From: JAZKHT01 sp040385245
GTDB lineage: Bacteria > Pseudomonadota > Alphaproteobacteria > Rhodobacterales > Rhodobacteraceae
Reading direction: 5' to 3'
DNA length: 64,000 nt
Assembly: GCA_040385245.1 (NCBI GenBank)
Contig: JAZKHT010000017.1
Location: 33,174-97,173 of the forward strand
Made by a program: the position numbers and the translations under genes
The notes under the pieces: generated by a model
The model's database searches: none
The model's input: only the letters and a program-made list of their open reading frames with translations
What the model was told of the DNA's origin: nothing
Part shown: one piece after another, positions 35,630 to 45,177 of the stretch
Position numbering within the stretch: the first letter of the stretch is position 1
Layout of the letters: each line of letters begins with the position of its first letter

Positions 35630-35821
35630 TCATGCGGGAACGTAGCCCGCTTTCTGCACTGCTGCCGTCACCGCTTCGACACTGGCGGTCGTCGTAACGC
35701 GCACCCGACGGACGCCGACATCGATGTCGACCTCGGCCGCAGGGTCCAGTGACTTTATTGCAGCGATTACGCCCCGCGCGCAGCCCCCGCAGGTCATGCC
35801 GGGAAGTGTCAGGTCAATCAT
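35630..35821 (-). CDS. copZ: Copper chaperone, heavy-metal-associated domain
   Basis: This 63-residue HMA domain reads MIDLTLPGMTCGGCARGVIA, with the metal-binding CxxC in MTCGGC. It is a CopZ-like Cu(I) carrier that would hand copper to CopA. It is divergent from copA, and a ribosome-binding site AAAGGAA precedes the start. A CueR-type box lies 46 bases upstream. Confidence 0.88.
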   Translation of the reverse strand: MIDLTLPGMTCGGCARGVIAAIKSLDPAAEVDIDVGVRRVRVTTTASVEAVTAAVQKAGYVPA

Positions 35822-35866
35822 GTCGTTCCTTTCATCCATGGCGACATTGCCGTCCCTGTGAGCTGG

Positions 35867-35891
35867 GGTTTTCCAGCGTGGGAAGGTCAAG
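35867..35891 (-). promoter_or_regulatory. CueR-type promoter box for copZ
   Basis: On the minus strand CTTGACCTTCCCACGCTGGA is followed by AAACC. It matches the cueR box at 38816 in its first 22 bases. Confidence 0.7.
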
Positions 35892-35913
35892 ATCAGGGGC
35901 GGAAAATTCCCAG

Positions 35914-35938
35914 CTTGACCCTGACATCGTTGGAAGCC
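35914..35938 (+). promoter_or_regulatory. CueR-type promoter box for copA
   Basis: CTTGACCCTGACATCGTTGG followed by AAGCC lies 44 bases before copA. It has a -35 TTGACC and a likely 19-base spacer typical of MerR-family activation. Confidence 0.7.
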
Positions 35939-35981
35939 GGACAACGCGATTCGACGATCACTACAGCAAAGGAATCGCATC

Positions 35982-38531
35982 ATGAGAGACTTTTCGGCAG
36001 ACCCGCCGACTGAAAGCATCACCATCACCGGCATGACCTGTGCGTCCTGCGTAGGCCGTGTCGAACGCGCCATCGCGGCCGTTCCAGGAGTTGCCGCAGC
36101 TTCGGTGAACCTCGCGACGGAACAGGCCAACGTTCGCTACGACGGCCCGTCAGTCCGCGTCGGGGTGGTCGCGGCCATCCGCGCCGCTGGGTACGACGTT
36201 GAAACGGAACTGCTCGAGATCGGCATCGACGGTATGACCTGCGCGTCCTGCGTGGGACGCGTGGAACGCGCGATCGCGGCTGTGCCGGGTGTCATCTCTG
36301 CCTCGGTTAATCTTGCGACCGAACGCGCGACCATCCATGCTTATGACACGGGCCCCACCCTGCAAGGTGCGGTCGAAGCCGCCATCCGGTCGGCTGGCTA
36401 TGAACCCCGCAGCGCGCATGTGGCGACTGCGGATCGCGGCGCACTGAAAGACGCGGAATTGCGGGGGTTGCAGCGTGATCTGCTGATCGCGGGTGCGCTG
36501 ACACTGCCGATCTTTGTGTTGGAGATGGGCAGTCACCTGATCCCCGCGTTGCACCACTGGCTGCTGATGACGCTGGGGCAGATGCCGCTATACCTGACTT
36601 ATTTCGTGCTGGCCTCACTGGTCCAATTCGGCCCCGGCCTGCGGTTTTACAAGAAAGGCGTGCCATCCCTTCTGCGTCTTGCGCCGGACATGAACGCGCT
36701 GGTTGTGTTGGGATCAACGGCCGCCTGGACCTATTCCGTGGTGGCGACTTTTGCGCCTGCGATCCTGCCCGCAAGCACACGGAACGTGTATTTCGAGGCA
36801 TCCGCCGTCATCATCACCCTGATCCTGCTGGGCAGGGTTCTTGAGGCAAAGGCCAAGGGCCGCACCTCGCAGGCGATCAGGCGCCTGATGGGCCTGCAGG
36901 TAAAATCCGCGCTCGTGGAACGGAACGGTGCCTTTGTCGAGGTTTCGTTGCCGGACATTCACCCCGGCGACATCCTTCAGGTTCGCCCCGGGAACCGCGT
37001 TGCGGTAGATGGCACCGTCCTGTCCGGCACCTCGTTCGTCGATGAGGCGATGATTTCGGGCGAACCGATCCCGGTGGAAAAGATCCCCGGTTCGTTCGTG
37101 ACCGGCGGCACGATCAACACCACCGGCAGTTTCACGTTTCGGGCCGAAAAGGTGGGGGCCGACACGCTGCTGTCCCAGATCATCCGTATGGTGGAAAGCG
37201 CGCAAGGCGCGAAGCTGCCCATTCAGGCGCTGGTAGACAAGGTGACGGCATGGTTCGTGCCGGCGGTAATGCTGGCTGCGGCAGCAACATTTGCCGTGTG
37301 GTTCTTCTTTGGCCCGGACCCGGCGCTGACTTTTGCCATCGTCAATGCCGTGGCCGTCCTGATCATCGCCTGCCCTTGTGCAATGGGTCTTGCCACCCCG
37401 ACCTCGATCATGGTGGGCACCGGTCGTGCTGCGGAAATGGGTGTGCTGTTTCGAAACGGTGGTGCTTTGCAATCTTTGGCAACCGTCGGCGTCGTGGCAC
37501 TGGACAAGACCGGCACGCTGACCATCGGCCGTCCGGTGCTGACGGATCTGGTTGTTGCCGCAGGGTTTGCGCGGGCAGATGTGCTGGCGCTGGTCGCGGC
37601 AGCCGAGACGAGGTCAGAGCATCCGGTCGCCACCGCCATTGTCGCCGCCGCACGGGGGGAAGGACTGCTCCTGCCCGAGGTTGACGACTTTGCGGCATTT
37701 CCTGGCTTTGGCATCCGCGGCACCGTGAATGGTCGCAAGGTCGAGGTTGGCGCCGACCGCTTCATGGCGGACATCGGGATCGACGTATCGGCCTTCGCGG
37801 TGCAGGCTGCAGGACTGGCCGCGCGTGCGCGCACCCCATTCTACGCGGCCATCGACGGTCGGCCCGCTGCGTTGATCACGGTCGCCGATCCCATCAAGCC
37901 GACGACGCCCGCGGCGATCTCGGCGCTGCATGCCCTGGGTCTGCGTGTCGCCATGATCACCGGGGATAACTTGCTGACCGCGCAGGCGGTGGGGGCAGAA
38001 CTTGGCATCGACGAGGTCGTGGCCGAAGTTCTACCCCACGGCAAGGTTGCCGCTGTGCAGCGCCTGCGTACGGAAGGTCGAAACGTGGCCTTTGTGGGGG
38101 ACGGCATAAACGATGCGCCTGCCTTGGCCGAGGCGGATGTGGGCCTTGCCATCGGCACGGGCACCGATGTGGCGATCGAGTCTGCTGATGTCGTTCTTAT
38201 GGCGGGCGACCTTACCGGGGTGGCCAAGGCCATCGGCCTAAGCCGCGCCACGATGCGCAACATCCGGCAGAACCTGTTCTGGGCCTTTGCCTACAACGCG
38301 GCCCTGATCCCGGTGGCGGCCGGGGTGCTTTGGCCGGTCAGCGGCACGCTGCTGTCGCCGATGCTGGCTGCCGGCGCGATGGCTCTGTCGTCGGTGTTCG
38401 TCCTTGCCAATGCCCTGCGACTGAAGCGCTTTTCGCCGGACCTTTCAGGTCCGGCCCCCCGCCGCCAGCACGACGTCATGGTGGAAGCACGACCCCTTCC
38501 GCTGCCGCTGCAACTGCACCCCAATCTGTAA
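35982..38531 (+). CDS. copA: Copper-exporting P1B-type ATPase with two HMA domains
   Basis: This 849-residue Cu(I) exporter resides in the inner membrane. Two N-terminal metal-binding domains each show GMTCASCVGRVERAIAAVPG (about residues 13-32 and 80-99). The membrane CPC motif is in ACPCAMGLATP (about 462-470), the phosphorylation site in DKTGTLT (about 507) and the hinge in GDGINDAPALAEAD (about 705). An AAAGGA ribosome-binding site precedes the ATG. The adjacent copZ, glutaredoxin-like gene and cueR support copper rather than another metal. Confidence 0.96.
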   Translation: MRDFSADPPTESITITGMTCASCVGRVERAIAAVPGVAAASVNLATEQANVRYDGPSVRVGVVAAIRAAGYDVETELLEIGIDGMTCASCVGRVERAIAAVPGVISASVNLATERATIHAYDTGPTLQGAVEAAIRSAGYEPRSAHVATADRGALKDAELRGLQRDLLIAGALTLPIFVLEMGSHLIPALHHWLLMTLGQMPLYLTYFVLASLVQFGPGLRFYKKGVPSLLRLAPDMNALVVLGSTAAWTYSVVATFAPAILPASTRNVYFEASAVIITLILLGRVLEAKAKGRTSQAIRRLMGLQVKSALVERNGAFVEVSLPDIHPGDILQVRPGNRVAVDGTVLSGTSFVDEAMISGEPIPVEKIPGSFVTGGTINTTGSFTFRAEKVGADTLLSQIIRMVESAQGAKLPIQALVDKVTAWFVPAVMLAAAATFAVWFFFGPDPALTFAIVNAVAVLIIACPCAMGLATPTSIMVGTGRAAEMGVLFRNGGALQSLATVGVVALDKTGTLTIGRPVLTDLVVAAGFARADVLALVAAAETRSEHPVATAIVAAARGEGLLLPEVDDFAAFPGFGIRGTVNGRKVEVGADRFMADIGIDVSAFAVQAAGLAARARTPFYAAIDGRPAALITVADPIKPTTPAAISALHALGLRVAMITGDNLLTAQAVGAELGIDEVVAEVLPHGKVAAVQRLRTEGRNVAFVGDGINDAPALAEADVGLAIGTGTDVAIESADVVLMAGDLTGVAKAIGLSRATMRNIRQNLFWAFAYNAALIPVAAGVLWPVSGTLLSPMLAAGAMALSSVFVLANALRLKRFSPDLSGPAPRRQHDVMVEARPLPLPLQLHPNL

Positions 38532-38543
38532 ACGAGGCACAGA

Positions 38544-38798
38544 ATGATCCCTGATATCGAGATATTCACCACGCCCACCTGCCCGGATTGCCTGGCGCTG
38601 AAACGCTGGTTCACGGCGCTTGGCCTGCACTACCGTGAACGCGACCTGCGCAACCCGGCCGTGATGGACGAAGCCCGCCGCCGCACCGGCTTGCGCATCG
38701 CGCCCATTACCATCGTCAACGGCCGCCAGCTTTGGGGCACCGCTGCCGAGCAGATCAAACGACTGCGCCCGCTGTTGGGCCTTGTCGATGCGGCCTGA
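38544..38798 (+). CDS. Glutaredoxin-like protein (NrdH/GrxC type)
   Basis: This 84-residue thioredoxin-fold protein has the redox motif CPDC in FTTPTCPDCLALKRWF, the cis-Pro segment APITIVNGRQLWG and no signal peptide. It starts 12 bases after copA in an apparent operon. It may keep copper-site thiols or glutathione reduced under copper stress; this is inferred from position. Confidence 0.88.
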   Translation: MIPDIEIFTTPTCPDCLALKRWFTALGLHYRERDLRNPAVMDEARRRTGLRIAPITIVNGRQLWGTAAEQIKRLRPLLGLVDAA

Positions 38799-38815
38799 GA
38801 CTGACCCCAGGGCGT

Positions 38816-38840
38816 CTTGACCTTCCCACGCTGGAAAGGT
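38816..38840 (+). promoter_or_regulatory. CueR-type promoter box for cueR
   Basis: CTTGACCTTCCCACGCTGGA followed by AAGGT, a near-palindrome (ACCTTCC / GGAAAGGT), lies 43 bases before cueR. This suggests autoregulation. Confidence 0.7.
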
Positions 38841-38883
38841 TCAGGATCAGCCCGAGGGTTGATTCGCAAAATGAGGATACGCC

Positions 38884-39339
38884 ATGAACATCGGAGACGC
38901 CGCCGCGGCCACCGGCATATCGGCCAAGATGATCCGCTACTATGAAGAAACCGGTTTGATCGGGGCCGCCCTGCGCACCTACTCTGGCTATCGGGTTTAT
39001 CAGGACAAAGACATTCAGACGCTGCGCTTTGTCCGGCGTGCCCGTGATCTGGGGTTCACCGTCAAACAGATCGAGGATTTGCTGACCCTGTGGCGCGACC
39101 GTAGCCGTGCCAGTGCCGACGTGAAGACCATCGCACAAGGTCACGTCGCAGCGCTGCAAAAGAAGATGCTGGAGTTGCAGGAGATGATCGGAACCTTGGA
39201 ACATCTGGCCCGGAATTGTCAGGGTGACCATCGGCCCGATTGCCCCATCCTGTCGACCCTTGGCAGCGAGGGTGTGCAAGAGGCCGTGCCGGTAAAGCGC
39301 AAATCCGCGCTCGGCAAGGGCTTCGAAGCAAGGCGCTGA
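38884..39339 (+). CDS. cueR: MerR-family copper-responsive regulator CueR
   Basis: This 151-residue protein has the MerR helix-turn-helix (MNIGDAAAATGISAKMIRYY), a coiled-coil dimer helix (about 75-110) and the C-terminal metal loop CQGDHRPDC. The C-x7-C spacing and following PI are the Cu(I)-specific CueR arrangement. It should bind the four boxes noted in this island and activate export genes. Confidence 0.93.
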   Translation: MNIGDAAAATGISAKMIRYYEETGLIGAALRTYSGYRVYQDKDIQTLRFVRRARDLGFTVKQIEDLLTLWRDRSRASADVKTIAQGHVAALQKKMLELQEMIGTLEHLARNCQGDHRPDCPILSTLGSEGVQEAVPVKRKSALGKGFEARR

Positions 39340-39553
39340 CGCGTAATTCGTCAACGAAAACCAACCCTGGGCCTTGGTGGCCTACAGGATATTCGCCTCG
39401 GCCCTGCTGCATGGGGCGACAAACTTTCTCGTTGACCGCTATGCATCGCGGGAACCGAACCCGCACAATACAGTCGGGGGCAGCTTTTCACACTTCATCG
39501 GAACCAGCCAAGTCTCAAGGGGTTGCAAGTCATCACGCCACATAAAGGAGCGG

Positions 39554-39748
39554 ATGATGACGTCGAGCTTTATTGCACTGATCGTATTTGGAATCCTGTT
39601 TGCGATCGCCATTGCAGGCCTTATGAGCGCCAGCTCGGCTGCGTCGCGTCTCCACCAGTCAAACAGGTCTGGCGGTTTGCATCCCGACCGTCCACACGGT
39701 GATCAATTTCGGAAGGATCAGAGGTTCGGATCGTCTGATCTGACTTAA
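39554..39748 (+). CDS. Putative small single-TM protein
   Basis: This 64-residue frame (MMTSSFIALIVFGILFAIAI) has one hydrophobic helix (about 4-25) and then a polar, His/Arg/Asp-rich tail. AAAGGAG lies just upstream of the paired ATGs. No family is recognised. The signal is ribosome-binding site plus TM helix only. Confidence 0.45.
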   Translation: MMTSSFIALIVFGILFAIAIAGLMSASSAASRLHQSNRSGGLHPDRPHGDQFRKDQRFGSSDLT

Positions 39749-39890
39749 ATGATCGAAGATATCGTCCGGGCGGTCGCCACGGTTCCGTCCCTCCACCTTT
39801 CGCTGCGTCCCAACGCGACGCCACGTAGGGATTGGTGCAAAGTGTTGGCGCGGGACGTCAGGCGTGGGAAATTCGGCCCGCAGCGACCGC

Positions 39891-41474
39891 TTACGGCTGT
39901 AAATCAACCACTCGATCAGGCGAAACCGAACGGATCAGCGTCTCGTCATGGCTGATGATCAGAACTGCGCCATCATAGGCGTTCAGTGCCGCTTCCAGTG
40001 CCGCGATGCCGTCCAAATCCAGATGATTGGTCGGCTCGTCCAGGATAAGAAGCATCGGCGGGGGCGTGGCGCCCAACACACAGGCTAGACCGGCGCGCAG
40101 CCGCTCTCCGCCGCTTAATTCGCCGGCCCGACGCAGGGCGTCATCCGCGCGGAAACCGAACCGGGCCAATGCTGCGTGCGCCAGATGGATATCCGCTGCA
40201 GGGTTGAGGTGCCGGAAATTCTCGCTCAGGGTCCGCGTGGGGTCGAGAATTCCTACATCCTGATCCAGCAGCGCGGATTGGACTGCCACGTCCACTTCAC
40301 CGCTCAAAGGCATCAGTTGACCCGTGATCATCTTGAGGAGCGTTGTCTTGCCGCTGCCGTTCGGCCCGGTGATGGCAACCCGTTCAGGTCCGATCAAGCT
40401 CAGGGACAGCTCACGGATGATCGGGTGATCCTGACAGTAGCCACCGGTCACGCTGTCCAGACGCAACACTGTCTTGCCCGCAGGAAGCCCGGTGGAAGAG
40501 ATGTCCATGCAAAGTGGTTGCAGTATCTCGATCTTTTCGCGCGCGGTGGACAGCGCTTCGGCGGCTGCGTCTTGGCGGGAATCGCGCAAGCGGGCACCTG
40601 TGTTGTCTGACGCCTCGGCACGCTCCTTGGCGAAATCGAACTGGATTCTTGATTGACCGCCCTTTGCTCTGGCCTTTTGCCCGGCGCTGTCCTTGCGTTT
40701 CTTGCGCTCGCGGGCTTCTTGCGCGCGTCGCGCAGCATCCTCTCGCTCCTTTTCTGCATGGGCCAGCGCGCGCTGCGCTGCCTCCAGTTCGGTTTCCTTC
40801 CAGTGCCGGAAATCGCTGTAATTGCCGCCGTATCTTGCCACCCCAAGCGCGCTCAGTTCGACAATCACGTCCATTTCCTCAAGAAGTTGCCGGTCATGGC
40901 TGACAACGATTGCACCGCGCGTCCATCCACGGAGCAATTCAATCACGGCCTCTCGCCCGGCCCGATCAAGATTGTTCGTCGGCTCATCAAGAAGCAGGAA
41001 ATCAGGCTCGGCCCACACGACCGAGGCAAGGGCAGCCCGGGTGCGCTGGCCTCCTGACAGTGCGACCAGCGGTGTCTGCGGCCCGGCGGACAGGCCGCAC
41101 CGCAGCAAAGCCGCCTCGACGCGCGCCGGCAATGTCCAATCGGCGTCGGCCAGCACGTCGGCATCCGCAAATCCTGCCTCTGCACGATCAAGCAGTTGAA
41201 GGGCTGAACGTACGCCAAACAGATCGGCAATGGTCGCGTCGGAATGATCCATGCTGTCCTGACGCATCATCGCCACGGTGCCACTTATATGCACCACGCC
41301 GGATCCGGGGATCATGTCACCTGCAATCAGGTTTAAAAGCGTGCTTTTTCCCGTGCCGTTCCGCCCGACAATCCCGGTGCGTTCGCAACCGAAGTTGAGA
41401 TCGAGGTCGGAAAAGAGGGACGTGCCGTCAGGCGCGGAAAAGGAAAGGCGGGACAGGGACACAGATGCGGGCAT
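39891..41474 (-). CDS. ABC-F family ATP-binding protein
   Basis: This 527-residue protein has two ABC domains and no membrane part. The first has GRNGTGKST, LSGGQRTRAAL and LLDEPTNNLD. The second has GPNGSGKTT, LSGGERLRAGL and LDEPTNHLD. A charged linker (about 235-290, rich in Lys/Arg/Glu) joins them, as in ABC-F proteins that bind the ribosomal E site. Some protect ribosomes from antibiotics and others are translation factors. The 293 bases upstream (41475-41767) hold no recognised gene. Confidence 0.9.
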   Translation of the reverse strand: MPASVSLSRLSFSAPDGTSLFSDLDLNFGCERTGIVGRNGTGKSTLLNLIAGDMIPGSGVVHISGTVAMMRQDSMDHSDATIADLFGVRSALQLLDRAEAGFADADVLADADWTLPARVEAALLRCGLSAGPQTPLVALSGGQRTRAALASVVWAEPDFLLLDEPTNNLDRAGREAVIELLRGWTRGAIVVSHDRQLLEEMDVIVELSALGVARYGGNYSDFRHWKETELEAAQRALAHAEKEREDAARRAQEARERKKRKDSAGQKARAKGGQSRIQFDFAKERAEASDNTGARLRDSRQDAAAEALSTAREKIEILQPLCMDISSTGLPAGKTVLRLDSVTGGYCQDHPIIRELSLSLIGPERVAITGPNGSGKTTLLKMITGQLMPLSGEVDVAVQSALLDQDVGILDPTRTLSENFRHLNPAADIHLAHAALARFGFRADDALRRAGELSGGERLRAGLACVLGATPPPMLLILDEPTNHLDLDGIAALEAALNAYDGAVLIISHDETLIRSVSPDRVVDLQP

Positions 41475-41767
41475 GGGACAGAACCTTGCGCTGTGGAACC
41501 GAAGGGGTGCAGGCAGCGAGGTTCAGGTCCATGTCGAGGATGTCTCCGTTCATCAAGGCGGTGTGAATATATTCGCGAAATGATAGTTTCACAAGACTGG
41601 CGTCGCCCACAAACCAAGGGCTTTGCGACGATCAGGTGCGCAAGATCATCCTCGCAGGCACAGCGCCCGATTGGCGGCTTGTTCTGTCCGCAAGCAACAA
41701 GCTGCACGGGCACCGGGCTTTCGGCCCATATCTGACCTTCGCCTGCATTTGAGAGGTTGCATCCAGG

Positions 41768-42790
41768 TCACAGGTTTTCACGGGTATAGATTTCGAACGG
41801 CACGATGCTGGTCTGGTTGCTGCCGGGGGTGGCGCAGGCGCGGATCATGCCGTCGATGGCATCGCGGGCGATGCGGGCCAAGGGGTGAGAGATGACGAGG
41901 GTCATCGAGCCGTCCAGCAGGGCGGCGCGGGTGGTGTCCATGAGGTCGTAACCGACAACGACCATCGAGCCTGCCCGACCGGCTGACCGCAAGGCGGCCA
42001 GCGCACCGCTGATGCCGCCCCCCGAAATGTAGAGGCCGACGAGGTCGGGGTGGTCGGACAACAACTTCTCGGTCATCTCCTGTGCCACGGCGGCGGACTC
42101 GAACGTCGACACCGGTTCAAGCAAGGTGAAATCGGGGGCATGTTCGCGAAAGTAGGACCGGAAGCCTGTCTCGTTCATCTCCTGGTTCCGGTAGCGGGGG
42201 TTGCCCATCAGGATGCCGATCTTTCCCGGCGCCTTGCAAACATTGGCAAAGGTCCAGGCCGAGGTGCGTCCGACCTTCCAGTTGTCTAGCCCGATGTAGG
42301 ACATCTGGCCGGTCACCGATATCTGCGAGATCAGTGCGAAGACGGGAATTCCCTGCGACTGGATGCGTTCCAGGGCGTCGGTCACGATCGGATGCACGGC
42401 AGCCGTCAGGCAAATAGCATGGCAATCGGCCGCCAGCGCGAGGGCACGGTCAGCCACGTTCTGCGGCGACAGGTCTTCGAGAAATTCGATCCGCAATTCA
42501 ACCTCGGCCCCGTTCGCCGAGGCGGCGGCTTCTTCGATGGCCGACGCGACGTTGCGGTAAAAGGGTCTGTGGGGTTGCAGAAGCAGCACGCCGAACCGCA
42601 GGTGGGGGCGTGCGGCCGAGACGCGAGCCTGGATACTGCCCAGGCCGTAAAATCCGATCTCTTCCGCAGCCTTCTGCACAAGCTCGCGCGTGCCGAGGCG
42701 CACGTTCGCAGCCCCCGACAGGACGCGGTTCACGGTGGCGATGGAAACACCCGCAGAGTGGGCAAGGTCGGAAATCGTCGGGCGGCGCAT
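41768..42790 (-). CDS. LacI family transcriptional regulator of the moc-like cluster
   Basis: This 340-residue protein has the LacI headpiece (MRRPTISDLAHSAGVSIATV) with NRVLSG hinge entry and a periplasmic-binding-protein-like sensor domain (about 60-335). In its sensor, AALRSAGRAGSMVVVGYDLM is typical. It is divergent from an eight-gene operon and has a perfect palindrome 12 bases upstream of its start. A sugar or cyclitol taken up by the adjacent transporter is the likely inducer. Confidence 0.92.
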   Translation of the reverse strand: MRRPTISDLAHSAGVSIATVNRVLSGAANVRLGTRELVQKAAEEIGFYGLGSIQARVSAARPHLRFGVLLLQPHRPFYRNVASAIEEAAASANGAEVELRIEFLEDLSPQNVADRALALAADCHAICLTAAVHPIVTDALERIQSQGIPVFALISQISVTGQMSYIGLDNWKVGRTSAWTFANVCKAPGKIGILMGNPRYRNQEMNETGFRSYFREHAPDFTLLEPVSTFESAAVAQEMTEKLLSDHPDLVGLYISGGGISGALAALRSAGRAGSMVVVGYDLMDTTRAALLDGSMTLVISHPLARIARDAIDGMIRACATPGSNQTSIVPFEIYTRENL

Positions 42791-42802
42791 GTCGATCCTG
42801 AT

Positions 42803-42816
42803 ATGATATATATCAT
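42803..42816. promoter_or_regulatory. Perfect 14-bp palindrome, putative LacI-family operator
   Basis: ATGATATATATCAT is fully self-complementary and sits in the divergent region, 12 bases before lacI. It is AT-rich unlike classic LacI sites, so it may instead overlap a promoter -10. Confidence 0.5.
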
Positions 42817-43053
42817 TGGCTTCGTAAAAGATACGAATGATACGATTTTCAGTTCTGCGTATATTGGCGGCTTGATTTGATATGCGTCAAGGCGCTTATT
42901 CCCGGCCATCGCGACGGGACGCTTTACTGAGTCTTGCGACAGAGTTTCGGACATTTCGGGCAGGGGCGACCACGCTTCCGTGCCGCATGCTTTGGCTTGC
43001 GGGACATGGCTCGTCACATCCCTGGCTCAACGACGGATCGAGAAAGGACGCAG

Positions 43054-44070
43054 ATGGACGACCTTGAATTCGGAACCCGCAACAAGCGCGGCGACTGGAC
43101 CCCCAGCGCACATCTGGAATTGCCGCCCTTGTGGCAGCACCCTTTCAAGCTTGGGAAAGTGCTGGCATGGGTGCCCGAATACCTGTTCCCGTGGAACGCA
43201 TTCCACATGGCGACGGCGCTGCTGTACTGGTTCTACGTCGTGCCGGATGTCGCAGCGATGCAGACCCTGTCCTGGGGTTGGGCGATCTGGCTTTACGCGG
43301 TGAATGCGGGTGCCATTTTTGCCCTGTATGGCGCGGTTGAACTGTTCTGGTATGTCCGGCGCAAGCAGGGCACGCGCTTCAAATACAACGCGAAATTCCC
43401 AAGCGAACAGCCCTCGGACGTGTTCTGGTTCAAGTCGCAGAACCTCGACAATTTCCTGCGGACCTTCTTCTTTTCGATCCCGCTCTGGACGTTGGTCGAG
43501 GTGATCTTTCTGCATGCCTTTGCCGCGGGCTACGTGCCATGGCTAAGCTGGTCGGACAATCCGTGGTATCTGGCCGCGCTTGTGTTGATCGCGCCTGCCA
43601 TCCACGAGGTGCATTTCTTCGCGATCCACCGCCTGATCCATTGGGCACCCCTGTATAAATGGGTGCATTCGGTCCACCACAATTCGGTGAACCCTTCCCC
43701 GTGGTCGTCGCTGTCGATGCATCCGGTGGAGGGGTTCCTTTATCACGCGGTGGCCTTCTGGCACCTGATCATCCCGTCGAACCCGATCATCGCCCTGTTC
43801 CAACTGCACATTGCAGGCTTTGGCGCGGTCAACGGGCACATCGGGTTCGACAAGCTCGAACTGGCCGGGGACAGCACGCTCGATAGCCACGCCTATGCCC
43901 ATTACCTGCACCACAAGTATTTCGAGGTGAACTACGGCGGCGATGGTCTGATCCCGCTCGATAAGTGGTTCGGCTATTGGCACGACGGATCAAAGGAAGG
44001 GGATGCCCGGATGCAGGCCCGCTTCGAGAAAAAGAAGGCGCGGATGAACGCCAAGGCGGCCCGCACCTGA
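43054..44070 (+). CDS. Sterol-desaturase/fatty-acid-hydroxylase superfamily protein
   Basis: This 338-residue integral membrane diiron enzyme starts behind GAAAGGACG. Histidine boxes are visible: HEVHFFAIHRLIHW (H184, H192, H196), HSVHH (H205, H208, H209) and HYLHH (H283, H286, H287). Several TM helices lie between about 35 and 185. The family uses O2 and reducing power to hydroxylate C-H bonds or cleave ethers. The MocE-type ferredoxin encoded downstream is the natural electron donor. I infer O-demethylation or hydroxylation of the imported compound, by analogy with MocD in rhizopine catabolism, although MocD belongs to a different diiron family. Confidence 0.88.
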   Translation: MDDLEFGTRNKRGDWTPSAHLELPPLWQHPFKLGKVLAWVPEYLFPWNAFHMATALLYWFYVVPDVAAMQTLSWGWAIWLYAVNAGAIFALYGAVELFWYVRRKQGTRFKYNAKFPSEQPSDVFWFKSQNLDNFLRTFFFSIPLWTLVEVIFLHAFAAGYVPWLSWSDNPWYLAALVLIAPAIHEVHFFAIHRLIHWAPLYKWVHSVHHNSVNPSPWSSLSMHPVEGFLYHAVAFWHLIIPSNPIIALFQLHIAGFGAVNGHIGFDKLELAGDSTLDSHAYAHYLHHKYFEVNYGGDGLIPLDKWFGYWHDGSKEGDARMQARFEKKKARMNAKAART

Positions 44071-44198
44071 CCCAGAAATCCGGCTTGCGCCTGTGCGAGG
44101 AGGCAGGCGCAGGCCGCGACAGGACAGCCCGCAGGGGGTGTTCGCGGCACCACAATTCAAAACCCGCCGGAATGGCGGCACCAAGGGAGGAGACAGGA

Positions 44199-45170
44199 AT
44201 GAAACTTGCTAACCTGACGAAGGTTCTTGCCACGACAGCGCTGGTGGCGTTTGCAGGCTCGGCCACGTTTGCGGCGGATATCGCTGTGATCGGCGGATCG
44301 AACGACGATGCGTTCTGGAACAAGATCAAGAAGGGCATCGACGATGCGACCCCAGCGGTCGAGGCGAATGGTGGTTCAGTCAACTACCTGCGCCTTGTGA
44401 ACTATGACAATTTCGCCCCCGACGTGGTGCAATTGATCCGCACCGCGATCAGCATGGATGTCGACGGTCTGGTCATCCCGAACTGGGTGCCGGAAGCCGA
44501 AGATCCGGCGATCAAGGACGCCATTGCCGCTGGGATCACGGTCATCCTGATGAACGCAGGCGGCGCGGACAAGGCCCGCGAACTGGGTGCGATCAATTAT
44601 ATCGGCAACGAAGAATACCCCGCAGGCGTGGCGGGCGGAGAGTATTTCGCGGCCCACGGCCAGAAACATGTCCTTTGCGTCAACACACTGCCCGGCTCGA
44701 TCAACACCGAACAAAGATGCAAGGGTGTCGCAGATGCCATGGGTCAGGCCGGGGCCAAGTCAACCCAACTGCCGTTGCCCACCACGTCCTTTGGCGACGC
44801 AACCGCTGTTGCCGAGGCCATCAAAGCCGAGCTTTCCAAGGACGCAACCATTGACGGCGTCATCACCATCTCGGCCGGAGACGCCGACTCGGCAGCGATC
44901 GGAATCGAGCAGTCTGGCCGCGCAGAGGGTATTTCTCTGGCATCGTTCGACATGAATGAAGCCGGTCTTGCGCGCATCAAGGACGGGAAGCAGTCATTTG
45001 CGGTCGACCAGCAACCCTATCTTCAGGGGTTCCTGTCGGTTTCGGTTTTGGCCTCGGCCATCGACTTCGGGACCGACCTGCCGACATTCCCCGTGCTGAC
45101 CGGACCGGGCATCGTGGATGCGTCGAACATCGAGGCGACGCTGGCCGGTGTCGCCAAGGGCGCACGCTGA
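44199..45170 (+). CDS. Sugar/cyclitol ABC transporter substrate-binding protein (MocB-like)
   Basis: This 323-residue periplasmic binding protein has a Sec signal ending SATFAADIAVIGG and the two-lobe Peripla_BP_4 fold seen in ribose and inositol binders. It contains VIGGSNDDAFWNKIKKG, a hinge region around LPGSINTEQRCKG and SAGDADSAAIGIEQSG. The ribosome-binding site GGGAGGAGA is very strong. A stable hairpin follows the stop, which usually raises binding-protein mRNA over the permease. The ligand cannot be read from the sequence. Confidence 0.9.
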   Translation: MKLANLTKVLATTALVAFAGSATFAADIAVIGGSNDDAFWNKIKKGIDDATPAVEANGGSVNYLRLVNYDNFAPDVVQLIRTAISMDVDGLVIPNWVPEAEDPAIKDAIAAGITVILMNAGGADKARELGAINYIGNEEYPAGVAGGEYFAAHGQKHVLCVNTLPGSINTEQRCKGVADAMGQAGAKSTQLPLPTTSFGDATAVAEAIKAELSKDATIDGVITISAGDADSAAIGIEQSGRAEGISLASFDMNEAGLARIKDGKQSFAVDQQPYLQGFLSVSVLASAIDFGTDLPTFPVLTGPGIVDASNIEATLAGVAKGAR

Positions 45171-45177
45171 TCCTGAC

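Noticed and set aside
41475..41767. Possible gene remnant between the ABC-F and LacI genes.
   Set aside because: Frames on both strands lack recognisable domains or start signals.
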